A DNA stretch of 28,211 nt, taken from JAHFJU01 sp964354865 (GTDB taxonomy: Bacteria; Patescibacteriota; Gracilibacteria; UBA1369; UM-FILTER-53-11). A program made the translations under genes and the position numbers. Shown piece after piece: positions 1 through 9,000 of the stretch. The notes under the pieces were generated by a model that saw only the letters and a list, made by a program, of their open reading frames with translations, did no database searches and was not told the origin of the DNA. Position 1 is the stretch's first letter. Each line of letters starts with the position of its first letter. Location of the stretch: assembly GCA_964354865.1 (NCBI GenBank), contig CAYHBN010000010.1:1-28211 (forward strand), written 5' to 3'.

Positions 1-1
1 A

Positions 2-49
2 GAACTTGAAGTCGCGCTTGATAAACTCCTCTCAACAACACTACAATAG
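2..49 (+). CDS. Possible 3' tail of an upstream gene (partial)
   Basis: The second frame is open from the left edge of the window and ends with TAG at 47-49, reading ELEVALDKLLSTTLQ. It stops 7 bases before the gatB start codon, so it could be the end of an upstream gene in the same operon. In many bacteria gatA or gatC precedes gatB, but 15 residues are too few to identify the product. It could also be a chance open frame. Confidence 0.2.
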   Translation, partial: ELEVALDKLLSTTLQ

Positions 50-56
50 ACCACGT

Positions 57-1477
57 ATGGCAACAACCTATGAGCCGGTCATCGGCCTCGAAATTCACCC
101 TCAGATCTCTACAAAAACAAAGTTGTTTTGTAGTTGTTCAACAGATTCATTTAGCAAACAACCCAATACCAATGTGTGTCCCATTTGTATGGGTATGCCG
201 GGAATGTTGCCGGCACTCAATGGTGAAGCCGTAATTAAAGGAGTTAAAGCCGCACTTGCGCTTGGGTGCACGATTCCTCATTTTTCAAAATTTGATCGTA
301 AGAATTATTTTTATCCTGACCTGCCAAAGGGATATCAGATTTCGCAGTTCGATAAGCCTGTTTCAGTTGGTGGTAGTGTCGATATTGGTACGAAGATTAT
401 TGGGGTCACGCGACTTCATTTAGAAGACGACGCAGGTAAACTCACTCATACGCAGGCGGGTACGTTATGTGATTATAACCGCAGCGGCAACCCCTTAATG
501 GAAATTGTCTCTGAGCCTGATATGCGTTCAATCGAAGAGGCGAGTGCCTATGCGCAAGAAATTCGCCGTATTGTGCGCTACGTTGGTTCATCTGATTGCG
601 ATATGGAAAAAGGCATGATGCGCTTTGATTTAAACGTTTCGCTCCGTCCCGTCGGCCAAGAAAAGTTTGGCACGAAGGTTGAGATTAAAAATCTAAACTC
701 GTTCCGTGCGCTTGAGCATGCGGCGGCTTACGAAATTAAACGTCAAACTGAAATGCTCGAAAACGGCGAAACCATTTCGCAAGAGACACGTGGGTGGGAC
801 GACGCAAAAGGCATTACCGTTTCTCAGCGCTCAAAAGAAGATGCGCATGATTATCGTTATTTTCCCGAACCAGATTTGCCCCCTATGACCTTTACCGATG
901 CGCAAATTGAAGAGTTTAAAAAGAGTATTCCCGAATTGCCAAAAGTTCGCCGTGAGCGTTTTGTGAAAGAGTATGGGTTAACTACTGAAGATGCCTTATT
1001 TATTGCCGAAGAGCCTGCTCGTGCAGATTATTTTGAAACGGTTGTTCGAGTGTCGGGCGATGCAAAAAATCCTCTTCATTTTTTAATACGATTTTGTTTA
1101 AACATTTGAAAGAAGATCATCTCGATTTGAGTGAGTGTAAGGTAACGGCACAGGCGTTGGGTGAGTTAGTTAAGATGATCGTCGATGGAAAAGTTTCGAA
1201 TAATCAGGCAAAGTCCGAAGTGTTTGAAAAAATGTACGAGAGTGGCAATTCGCCAGAGGTTGTGGTGAAAGAGCTCGGTATTTCGGTTGTGTCTGACACG
1301 GGAGCAATTGAGGCAATGTGCAAAGCCGTATTAGAAAAGCATCCTGGGCCAGTCGCAGATTTTAAAGGTGGGAAAGATGCAGCGATAGGATTTTTGGTAG
1401 GCCAAGTTTTAAAGGAGAGCAAAGGAAAAGCGCAGCCGGCTATGGTCTCGGAGATGTTGCGAAATTTGATGAAGTAA
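57..1477 (+). CDS. gatB: Asp-tRNA(Asn)/Glu-tRNA(Gln) amidotransferase subunit B, interrupted by a one-base frameshift
   Basis: GatB is the subunit of the GatCAB amidotransferase that binds and activates mischarged Glu-tRNA(Gln) or Asp-tRNA(Asn). ATG 57 is chosen because MATTYEPVIGLEIH is the family N-terminus; an upstream in-frame TTG at 6 adds 17 atypical residues. Hallmarks include the Cys cluster CSCSTDSF..PNTNVCPICMG, the segment FDRKNYFYPDLPKGYQISQ and GNPLMEIVSEPD. The first frame stops at 1109 after NPLHFLIRF. The family C-terminus (FKHLKEDHLDLSECKVT.. through the GatB/YqeY tail domain) continues in the next frame to 1477. Adding one T to the six-T run at 1079-1084 joins the frames into a 473-residue product, the normal GatB length. 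Both halves are well conserved, so a homopolymer sequencing error is more likely than real gene loss. Confidence 0.93.
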
Positions 1478-1552
1478 GCTCCGAATTGTTTTTGAGTAAC
1501 AAAACGAAGGACTTTTTTCACAACTCAAAGTAGAAAAAGAGGAGTTTTTGCT

Positions 1553-1561
1553 TGGTATACT
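1553..1561 (+). promoter_or_regulatory. Extended -10 promoter for the small membrane protein gene
   Basis: TGG followed by TATACT (1556-1561) forms an extended -10 element 8 bases before ATG 1570. Transcription would begin close to that ATG, giving a leaderless message. An AGGAG at 1540-1544 could instead serve a TTG start at 1552. Confidence 0.45.
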
Positions 1562-1569
1562 CACATCAT

Positions 1570-1878
1570 ATGTATATTGATCCTCAATCAACACTCTATG
1601 TCGTTGCTTCCATTTCTATTGGAATCCTCACCATTTTTTTGTGCGTGACTCTCGTTTATTTGATTTTGATTTTGCGCGATGCAAGCAAAGTAATTGAGAA
1701 TGTTCGCATTACCGTCGATAAGGTGAACGACTTTATCATTAAACCGGTGAGCCTCGCTTCTTCGATTGTTGACCATGTTCGACCTATTATTGAAGGCATT
1801 TTAGTGCGTGCAACGGGAGGAGGTGGCGATGATGAAGAAGAAAAGCCGAAGCCAAAAAAGAAGCCAAAAACTCGTTAA
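1570..1878 (+). CDS. Small single-pass membrane protein of unknown function
   Basis: This is a 102-residue protein. One strong transmembrane segment lies near the N-terminus (about residues 9-35: LYVVASISIGILTIFLCVTL and onward). An amphipathic stretch follows (SKVIENVRITVDKVNDFIIK), and the tail is low-complexity, with a GGGG motif, an acidic DDEEE patch and then Lys/Pro repeats. The membrane helix plus amphipathic helix recalls small DUF948-type proteins, but I cannot assign a family. ATG 1570 is preferred because of the -10 box 8 bases upstream. A TTG at 1552 with an AGGAG 7 bases before it would add six residues. Its TAA overlaps the ATG of the phosphatase by one base, suggesting coupling. 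Confidence 0.7.
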   Translation: MYIDPQSTLYVVASISIGILTIFLCVTLVYLILILRDASKVIENVRITVDKVNDFIIKPVSLASSIVDHVRPIIEGILVRATGGGGDDEEEKPKPKKKPKTR

Positions 1879-2960
1879 TGTATATGGGTTTTAGAAAAAT
1901 ATTTTATCTGTTTGTTTCATCTGTTCTTATTTCGTTTATTTTATTTCCTAGTTTTTTATTTGCAAAAGCGCGTCCTGTGCATAAGCAAACGGTTATTGCT
2001 TTTGCCGCTGATATAGACCAAGAGAAGCCGCAACCCTTGTGGAATACTATTCTTAAGCTCAAGCCTGATATTTTTCTTTTTCTGGGAGATAACGTGTACT
2101 TAGATACTGCCGATGAAACAGTGATGCGCAATAAGTATGCGAAATTAGCTCAAAATTCTGGGTTCGCCAAATTCATTGCAGCACAGATACCGATCGTTTC
2201 GACCTGGGATGATCACGATTATGGCTTAGACGATGCAGGAATGGAGTTTGCCCAAAAAGAGATTTCTAAAAAAGTTTTTCTCGATTTTTTTAAAGATCCA
2301 ATCGATTCAGCCCGAAGAAAAAGGGCGGGCATTTATGATTCAAAAATATTTGGAGAGCCAGGAAGACGTGTGCAGGTAATTGCACTCGATTTACGTACGT
2401 TTCGAAGTTCTTTGAAAAAGTCAGCTAGGGGAGGGAACTTACCGAATAGCCAAGCATCTGCAACAGTTCTTGGTCCTGAACAATGGTTATGGCTTCGAGA
2501 AGAGCTCAAAAAGCCCGCAGAAGTTCGCATTATAATGTCGAGCATTCAGGTAATTACACGTGATAACGGCTGGGGAAATTGGATGAATTTTCCGTTAGAA
2601 CGCCGAAAACTTTTTAATACCATAAAAGATACTGGCGCGAATGGAGTAGTTTTTGTCAGTGGTGATCGTCACTTTGCTGAGCTCTCAAATATGAACGGGG
2701 GAATAGGGTATCCGCTCTATGATTTAACGACTGGATCGTTCAATAAAGCACCAAAACAATTTACCGAAGAAAAAAATATGTATCGGCTTGTTAAACCGTA
2801 TTCGAGTGAATCTTTCGGTCTTATTACAATTGAATGGCCAACAGAGAAAAAGGCAACGTGGATTACGTTAGAGGCTCGAGATTTACAAAATAGACCTGTT
2901 GTATCTGCGCGTTTGCCCTTAAGTTTATTGAAACAGGGTGTACTCCCGTATCGAAGATAA
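1878..2960 (+). CDS. Secreted PhoD-like metallophosphoesterase (alkaline phosphatase D superfamily)
   Basis: The 360-residue protein carries a Sec-type signal sequence: a basic FRK, then a hydrophobic stretch at about 8-29 ending near FAKA. Metal-binding motifs of the PhoD/calcineurin-like fold are visible: GDNVYLDT (residues 70-77), the diagnostic WDDHDYG (110-116) and SGDRHFAEL near residue 265. It should hydrolyse phosphoesters outside the membrane with a dinuclear metal centre; the substrate cannot be told. At 360 residues it is shorter than classical Bacillus PhoD and lacks an obvious N-terminal Fn3-like domain. Its start overlaps the stop of the small membrane protein (TAATG), so the two probably form an operon. 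ATG 1884 is an alternative start. It ends 20 bp from the convergent glycosyltransferase with no clear terminator between. Confidence 0.85.
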   Translation: MYMGFRKIFYLFVSSVLISFILFPSFLFAKARPVHKQTVIAFAADIDQEKPQPLWNTILKLKPDIFLFLGDNVYLDTADETVMRNKYAKLAQNSGFAKFIAAQIPIVSTWDDHDYGLDDAGMEFAQKEISKKVFLDFFKDPIDSARRKRAGIYDSKIFGEPGRRVQVIALDLRTFRSSLKKSARGGNLPNSQASATVLGPEQWLWLREELKKPAEVRIIMSSIQVITRDNGWGNWMNFPLERRKLFNTIKDTGANGVVFVSGDRHFAELSNMNGGIGYPLYDLTTGSFNKAPKQFTEEKNMYRLVKPYSSESFGLITIEWPTEKKATWITLEARDLQNRPVVSARLPLSLLKQGVLPYRR

Positions 2961-2980
2961 GGTTTTATCAGCAATATTTT

Positions 2981-3751
2981 TCAAAGTTGTGATTTTTTCG
3001 TTTTGCGCGTTATCACTACCCACGGAAACTTCACTACGGCATTGAAGATTCTTTTTATACGTTTTGGTTCTTGAACGAGCCTCCAGAGCCATTCCAAGCC
3101 GAATTTTCGCATTACCGCTGGGGCTCGTTTTCGTTTACCGGCAATGAAGTCGAAGGTACCGCCAACCCCAACAGCAAGTCTAACTGAGGCGAGTTGTTTC
3201 AAGTGGGCGAAAATCCATTCTTCTTGTTTTGGAGCGCCAAAGGCAACGAACAAAACTTGAGCGCCACTGCCATCTATTTTTGCTTTTATATCAGCGAAAT
3301 CTTCGTCTAGCGGCGAGCCACTGTCGGTTCCTACGATCGCGAGTGTCGGGTGTTTTTTTAGTAAAATTTCGGCGACTTTTTTAGCAATGCCGGGGCCAGC
3401 ACCAAGCAGAAAAATAGTAACTTTTCCATCATGTAGTGCATCAACAAGATTCGTCATAAAATCTACACCAGGCACTCGTTCTTTCAGTTTGCCAGGCGGC
3501 AACATGCGGTTTTTAAAGGCAGAAGCCCACAATATACCTACCCCGTCTGGGATCGACATGCTCGCTTTATTGAGCAGTGCGGCAAAATTTGGGTGAGAGT
3601 GGGCATGCAATACAATTTCAGGATTTGGTGTAACTACTACGTGTTGGCGCAACGTATCTTTCGCATACACAAGCCCTCGAGTAACCGCTTCGCTGAGTGT
3701 CACCGCGTCAAAATCCACACCTAAAATGTTCTCTCGTATTATTTTTTCCAT
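2981..3751 (-). CDS. WecG/TagA/CpsF-family glycosyltransferase
   Basis: The 256-residue product matches the WecG/TagA (GT26) family, which adds N-acetylmannosamine-type sugars to undecaprenyl-linked GlcNAc in teichoic acid or surface polysaccharide synthesis. Motifs include VVTPNPEIVLHA near the N-terminus, SIPDGVGILWA, GAGPGIAKKVAE, the strongly conserved FGAPKQEEWI, GVGGTFDFIAGKRKRAP and a C-terminal GLEWLWRLVQEPKR. Length is typical and the active-site region is intact. ATG 3751 (MEKIIREN) is preferred; ATG 3763 adds four residues. The start overlaps the 3' end of the methyltransferase by 13 bp, so it probably depends on the shared promoter and on translational coupling. It uses TGA as stop, consistent with the standard code. 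The actual donor and acceptor sugars cannot be inferred. Confidence 0.9.
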   Translation of the reverse strand: MEKIIRENILGVDFDAVTLSEAVTRGLVYAKDTLRQHVVVTPNPEIVLHAHSHPNFAALLNKASMSIPDGVGILWASAFKNRMLPPGKLKERVPGVDFMTNLVDALHDGKVTIFLLGAGPGIAKKVAEILLKKHPTLAIVGTDSGSPLDEDFADIKAKIDGSGAQVLFVAFGAPKQEEWIFAHLKQLASVRLAVGVGGTFDFIAGKRKRAPAVMRKFGLEWLWRLVQEPKRIKRIFNAVVKFPWVVITRKTKKSQL

Positions 3752-4419
3752 GCGATAAAACAAAAATTATGTGCACTCGAAACTTCTTCGAGGGTTATGA
3801 AACCTGCTTCAGTAAGTAACTCAATAAATTCTGTATGCTCAAATGCGTAGTAAAATCGGGTTTTTGTTCCCCACGGTACATAACAAGCATGCGTTTTTTT
3901 ATCGATCGTGTCCATGTATTTTGGCTGCCACAAATTCCACGTACTTATGTATAAAAAACCATCGTTTGTCAGTTGGGCATGCAGTTTTTTTAGATACGCA
4001 AGGTGCAACTCTTCAGTGGGGAGGTGATGAATAACGGCGCTCGATAAAATAACATCAAACGGTTGCGAATATTTTTTTTCAAGAAGAGTCCCTATTGAAA
4101 AGTGGGTCTTCAATTGAGCATCAGCACACTCTTTTTTCCACCACTCTTTCGCTTTTTTTATAAGAGTTTTCGACCCGTCATAGCCATAGTACGTGAGTGG
4201 AAAATCCTTGAAAAAATGAGCCATACGCCCATTCCCACAGCCAGAATCGAGCATGCGTAGTTTTTTTTCTGAATTGCGAATCGTATCCACGAGCAGCTTT
4301 TTTATAGCCCCAAATTCTGGCCACATCACTCGTCGACTTTTATCAAAATCATCGCCGATTTCGTTGTAGGTATCAACAATGCTTTGCATGACCGCTGAAT
4401 GTGCTTTGGATATCTTCAC
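3739..4419 (-). CDS. Trm9/ALKBH8-like tRNA wobble-uridine methyltransferase (class I SAM-dependent)
   Basis: The 226-residue protein has SAM motif I LDSGCGNGRM (residues 58-66) and the acidic end of strand 2, YYGYDGS. Several marks go beyond a generic methyltransferase. The N-terminal YNEIGDDFDKSRRVMWPEF parallels the YN-x-IA-x2-F-x2-TR-x3-WP signature of eukaryotic Trm9/ALKBH8. The C-terminal VPW (181-183) followed by RFYYAFEHTEF (188-198) parallels the VPW..RYYHLF..GEL element of that family. Trm9 methylates cm5U34 to mcm5U34 with Trm112; no Trm112 gene is in this window. GTG 4419 is chosen because a TACAAT -10 box ends six bases upstream; ATG 4389 would start just before the signature. The gene is divergent from elp3, the enzyme that makes the Trm9 precursor. 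Orthology by function is inferred; family membership by motif is fairly strong. Confidence 0.75.
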   Translation of the reverse strand: MKISKAHSAVMQSIVDTYNEIGDDFDKSRRVMWPEFGAIKKLLVDTIRNSEKKLRMLDSGCGNGRMAHFFKDFPLTYYGYDGSKTLIKKAKEWWKKECADAQLKTHFSIGTLLEKKYSQPFDVILSSAVIHHLPTEELHLAYLKKLHAQLTNDGFLYISTWNLWQPKYMDTIDKKTHACYVPWGTKTRFYYAFEHTEFIELLTEAGFITLEEVSSAHNFCFIAWKK

Positions 4420-4425
4420 AGAGCC

Positions 4426-4455
4426 ATTGTAGCGACTCGCGTCACCATGTACAAT
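4426..4455. promoter_or_regulatory. Symmetric bidirectional promoter shared by the Trm9-like gene and elp3
   Basis: The 30-bp element reads ATTGTA-N18-TACAAT, a perfect 6-bp dyad. Rightward: -35 TTGTAG (4427-4432), 17-bp spacer, -10 TACAAT (4450-4455), predicted start near 4462. Leftward: -35 TTGTAC (4454-4449), 17-bp spacer, -10 TACAAT (4431-4426), predicted start near 4419. Each -35 lies inside the other direction's -10. Only the TTG of each -35 matches the consensus. Confidence 0.55.
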
Positions 4456-4467
4456 ATGGCTCCATAT

Positions 4468-6042
4468 ATGGCATCGATTACACAATTAGTTATTGAGGCG
4501 CTCGAGAGTGGTATTAAGACGCCAAAAGAGTTACATGATCTTAAACTGCATTATGCCGAGCATTTTGGTATTTCTCCGCCTCCTCATTCTGCACTTGTTG
4601 CAGCATACCGTGTACTTATTGCGGCAGGCACCGTCAAAGAAGATAAAGATTTCAGCACCCTTATTCGTAAACGCGCGATTCGAACATTATCGGGAGTTTC
4701 GCCGGTTGCAGTTTTAACAAAGCCGATGGGTTGCCCTTCTCGCTGTGTGTTTTGTCCTACCGAAGAAAATGTACCAAAAAGTTATCTGAGTAATGAACCG
4801 GCCGTGATGCGAGCGATTTTGAACGATTATGATCCGTACCGACAGGTAAAGTCGCGCATCGATGCGCTTGAGGCAAATGGTCACCCCACCGATAAAGTTG
4901 AGTTGATAGTGATGGGCGGTACCTGGTCTTCGCACCCAAAGCCGTATCAAGTGAGTTACATAAAAGGATGTTTGAATGCGATGAATGGAGTGAAATCTCG
5001 AAGTTTGGCTGAGGCGCAGAAAATAAATGAAACGGCGAAACATCGGTGTGTGGCTATTACCCTTGAAACCCGCCAGGACTGGATCGATGAAAAAGAGGTG
5101 AAGCGCATGAGAATGCTTGGCTGTACCAGGATTGAGATTGGTGCACAGACGATTTATGACGATATTTTGGCTTTGGTAAAACGTGGGCACGACGTTGCGG
5201 CGACGGTTCACGCAACTCAATTAATGAAAGATGCAGCCTTCAAAATCTCGTACCACATGATGCCGAACTTGCCGGGCGCGACTGTTGAGCGCGACATTGC
5301 GATGTTCAAAGAGGTGTTTGAAAATCCAGACTTTAAGCCAGACATGATTAAGTTTTATCCGTGCATGGTCGTGCCGTTTGCAGAGCTTAAACTATGGATG
5401 GAGCAGGGGAGACACGTGCCCTACACCGATGAAGAATTAATTAGGATTATCATCGAGGCGAAAAAGTTTTTCCCTCGCTATTTGCGTGTGACTCGTTTAA
5501 TACGCGATATTCCTGCAACGAGTATTATTGGCGGCAGCAAGGTAAGTAACCTTCGCCAGGTTGCTCAAGAAATCATGAAAAAAAGGGGACTTACCTGCGA
5601 ATGTATTCGGTGTCGTGAGATTCGCGACGAAATTATTGATCCGAAACAGATAGAGCTTCGAACCATGGAGTACGACGCCTCAAATGGACGAGAGTTTTTC
5701 TTAAGTTACGACGAAGCGAAGAAAGATAAATTGTGTGCGTTGTTGCGTTTGCGTTTTTCGAGTTACTCGCTCAACGGCAAAAAACACTTTATTAAAGAGC
5801 TCGAAGGCGCCGCACTCATTCGCGAGTTGCATACCTACGGTGCGCAGGTGCCAATTTCTGAGCACGACGAAAAGGCCAGCCAGCACATGGGCTTTGGCAA
5901 AAAACTCATTCTCGAAGCGGAGCGTATATCAAAGAAAAACGGCTTTAAGAAGATCGCCGTCATATCGGGTATTGGTATTCGCGAATACTACCGAAAGCTT
6001 GGGTACGAGCTTGAAGGTACGTATATGGTGAAGAAGATTTAA
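4468..6042 (+). CDS. elp3: Elp3-family radical SAM / GNAT tRNA uridine-34 modification enzyme
   Basis: Elp3 is the catalytic subunit of eukaryotic Elongator and a stand-alone enzyme in some archaea and bacteria; it uses SAM radical chemistry and acetyl-CoA to place a carboxymethyl group on tRNA U34. The 524-residue product has the radical-SAM cluster Cys89, Cys93 and Cys96 (CPSRCVFCP), then NEPAVMRAI..YDPY, GHPTDKVELIVMGGTW and RIEIGAQTIYDDIL. The C-terminal GNAT domain has HMGFGKKLILEAERI, AVISGIGIREYYRKLGYELE and MVKKI, all close to eukaryotic Elp3. Length matches yeast Elp3 (about 557). ATG 4468 fits the predicted transcription start near 4462; ATG 4456 and 4447 lie upstream or inside the promoter. 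The TAA overlaps the stop of the giant convergent gene by 4 bp. It is divergent from a Trm9-like gene, which supports a role in wobble modification. Confidence 0.93.
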   Translation: MASITQLVIEALESGIKTPKELHDLKLHYAEHFGISPPPHSALVAAYRVLIAAGTVKEDKDFSTLIRKRAIRTLSGVSPVAVLTKPMGCPSRCVFCPTEENVPKSYLSNEPAVMRAILNDYDPYRQVKSRIDALEANGHPTDKVELIVMGGTWSSHPKPYQVSYIKGCLNAMNGVKSRSLAEAQKINETAKHRCVAITLETRQDWIDEKEVKRMRMLGCTRIEIGAQTIYDDILALVKRGHDVAATVHATQLMKDAAFKISYHMMPNLPGATVERDIAMFKEVFENPDFKPDMIKFYPCMVVPFAELKLWMEQGRHVPYTDEELIRIIIEAKKFFPRYLRVTRLIRDIPATSIIGGSKVSNLRQVAQEIMKKRGLTCECIRCREIRDEIIDPKQIELRTMEYDASNGREFFLSYDEAKKDKLCALLRLRFSSYSLNGKKHFIKELEGAALIRELHTYGAQVPISEHDEKASQHMGFGKKLILEAERISKKNGFKKIAVISGIGIREYYRKLGYELEGTYMVKKI

Positions 6043-9000
6043 TTCACTTCACCATCTTTTAATGGTGCAACAATATCGTTGTAGGCACCTTCAGATAGAT
6101 TTACCTCGCCATATTTTTCGAGCCCCGCCTTTATTACTTGTGTACCAATTACTCCAATTGCCAATCCGGCAGTTGCAAGGTGTAATTTCCCGGTTAACGC
6201 AAATGCTTTGGATCCCTTGTATTCTTTATATCCTTTGCCTAAGTTTTCAAGAGCCATTTGAGCCTTTCGTAGTTTGCTTAATCCTCTTACTGTTTTTGCA
6301 CCGTCAAGAACATAGCGTCCAATAAAACCAAGACCAAATAAGGTTAGTGAATCGCTCAGGCCGCCTGCTGCCGCAAATGCCCCAGAAATAAATTGATCAG
6401 TTCCATCGAGTGGATTTCCCGTAAAAGATTCTTTTCCAGTCCATGCTTGTTTTGCATCCAACCACGTTCCCCATCCTGGTGCTGCCATTTGTGCTGATTG
6501 CCAGAATGCTTCATTCGCTGAAGTTTGTTCATCTTTCAATAAATAGCTGCCTAATCCTAATTGTAGTCCATATACTCCAATCGCAGTTTTACTCGGTACT
6601 AAGCTTCTCCATAAACTATATTCTGATTTTTTCTTGAAATTTTTAATGACACTTCTCATAGTGGAACGTAACTGTTGCATACCTCCTTCATACCCTTTCT
6701 GATTTATAGAAGTTTCTAATATGTCTAGATATCCAATTGGTTTACGCCCAAGGTCTTCTGCGCCGAAGCGTTTGTGTAAAATTTGCCATCCTTCTTCTAC
6801 ACTGTGAACGACACCAGCTTCTATGTCTGCGGTCGCTTTATAACAACGATTAAGTTCGCTTTTTGCCGCTTCAAAAGCGGCTTTATCTTGCCGAGCCATT
6901 GCTTGCGCAGCGGCTTCATCAGCTGCTTTTATACGTCGCTCTATATCTGTTCGTATTAGTACCCCATCTGTTTCAATTTTTTTATATTTATCAAAGAATC
7001 TTTTATCTACGTTGTCGCCTAATTCACCTTTGCCGGTTTCGCTCAGGTCTGTACGCAAGGTTTCAATATCTTCTTTGAATTTGCCAGTTAATCTTTCAAT
7101 CTCATCGAGCTCCATTGGCGGGCCTTTTACATCACCGGTTCCTCGTAATCGATGTGTTGACCCTCCTAATACTGATTTTAACGTACCCCAAAATTTACCA
7201 AAAATATATTTACCATTTTCTTGTCTCAGATCTTCTGCATGCAACCAATTGTGATAAAAATTCCACGCAATAGGAATTCCCCTCATCACCATTTGATTTT
7301 CCAAAAATGCCCAACCTTCCCTTGTAAGTGAGTCATGGAGTGCTTCACCTAACTTACCTTTGACCATTGTAATTTGTGTCATCGCTTTCTGCACGGTTTC
7401 TGTATCTCCCGTTTGCATTGCCTTCAAATAATTCTCAGCGGCGGCTTCATTTTGTGGAATAAGTTTAAGGAGTACTGCCATATATTCTCTAATCTCGCGT
7501 TGTTTTTCTTCGATCGGCTCTTTCTCTTCTTCGTTTTTAGTTTTGAGCCAAAGACTATCTAATGATTTAGCACGTTTTTCTAATGCATCAATGGCTTCAT
7601 GCAGTTGTGCCATTGTCGGTAGTCCATCGAGTAATTCTTCGTTGGTTTTGAGCTGTTTTCTAAAAGGTGAATTTTCAGGCTGTTGCAGAATAATTTTATT
7701 CCTTTCTGATTTACTATCAGAAGATACTGACTCGTCTTTTAATACATCTTTAATTGCAGACCATGTTACTTCATTCCCGCTCGATGTTTCGATCTGAGGA
7801 GTGGAAACTTCTGATTGAGGCTTTATGGTTGAGCCGTGAGTTGATTCGTGACCGATCTGTTGAGAAATACTGCCTGTTGCAGCAATCGCGGCTGCTCCTC
7901 CTGCAATGGCTACGCCTGTATTTTCTTTAGATTCACCCTGTGCTGATGGTTCGGGTGGGGGAGTTGATTGTGTTTTTTTATCCGGGGCAAGATTTTTCAG
8001 CTCAGGAGATCCTATAGGTACTAGCATGCGTAGAACTTCACCGATTGTTGTCGTCTTTTTATCGATTGGGATATTCGCATCCAATCGTTTTTGATTCTTT
8101 TGAAAGTAGGTTTGAAGCTCGATTGTTGCACTTTTCTGATCTTCAGCATCCATTCCATAGACGCCGCCAGTAATTTTGCTTGCGCCTGGAATATCTTTAA
8201 ACACATCCATAATTGTATTCGATGTATCATTGAAAAATTCGAGGCTGTACTTAGGATCTGAGTCCATGAAATCAGTAAAATTTTTGTCTTTAAATGTATA
8301 CAAGACTTTTCCAATAAGTTTTTCTCCTTGTACTTCATGTTTGATCTTTACTGCCAATGCATCGTGGTAGTCTTTTTCTTTATCTAAACCGTTGAAAACG
8401 GCTTCTATTGCGCCTCCAATTTCTCCTTTAGCAAGTAATCCAGTAACGGTTTCTCCATGTTTATCATCGAGTCCTAGTTTTTCTTTTATTGTGTCAACGA
8501 TTTTAGATCCTGCACCATCTACAATTTTTCCCTCAGCGCCTGCAGTTAATGAGCGGAATAATCCAAATAATCCATATGCGCCGCCGCCGATTGCTCCTGC
8601 GCCGAGTACATATTTTAGTATTTTTCCTATCATTCCGCCTTCTTCTTTTTCACCCGCTTTCTCACCATCTTTTGAGCCATCATCTTTCAATAAGTATTTT
8701 GCAATTTTGTACAAACCATATATTCCTGCTGCTGCAATACCGGTATAGAGTAGGGCAGTGCCTGGATTCTCTTTTGCTTCGTCCCACTTTTGCGATAACC
8801 AATTGCCGACACCTGCTGCGGTTTTCGGTGTACTTTGTACAGAATTTTGAGCGACATTTTGTAGTGAACCACTATCTGCTTTTGCTTTATTTGCTGCGGC
8901 TATCGAAGCCTGAGAAGCAGGGGAGTGAATCGCGCTTTCTGGGATCCCCCTGACTTCGGTTTCTTTAGAGCTGACAACTTGTCCCCATAATCCGCCCCAA

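Noticed and set aside
4714..5220. Antisense 168-residue ORF within elp3
   Set aside because: It is a shadow of a strongly conserved gene and carries no recognisable domain.
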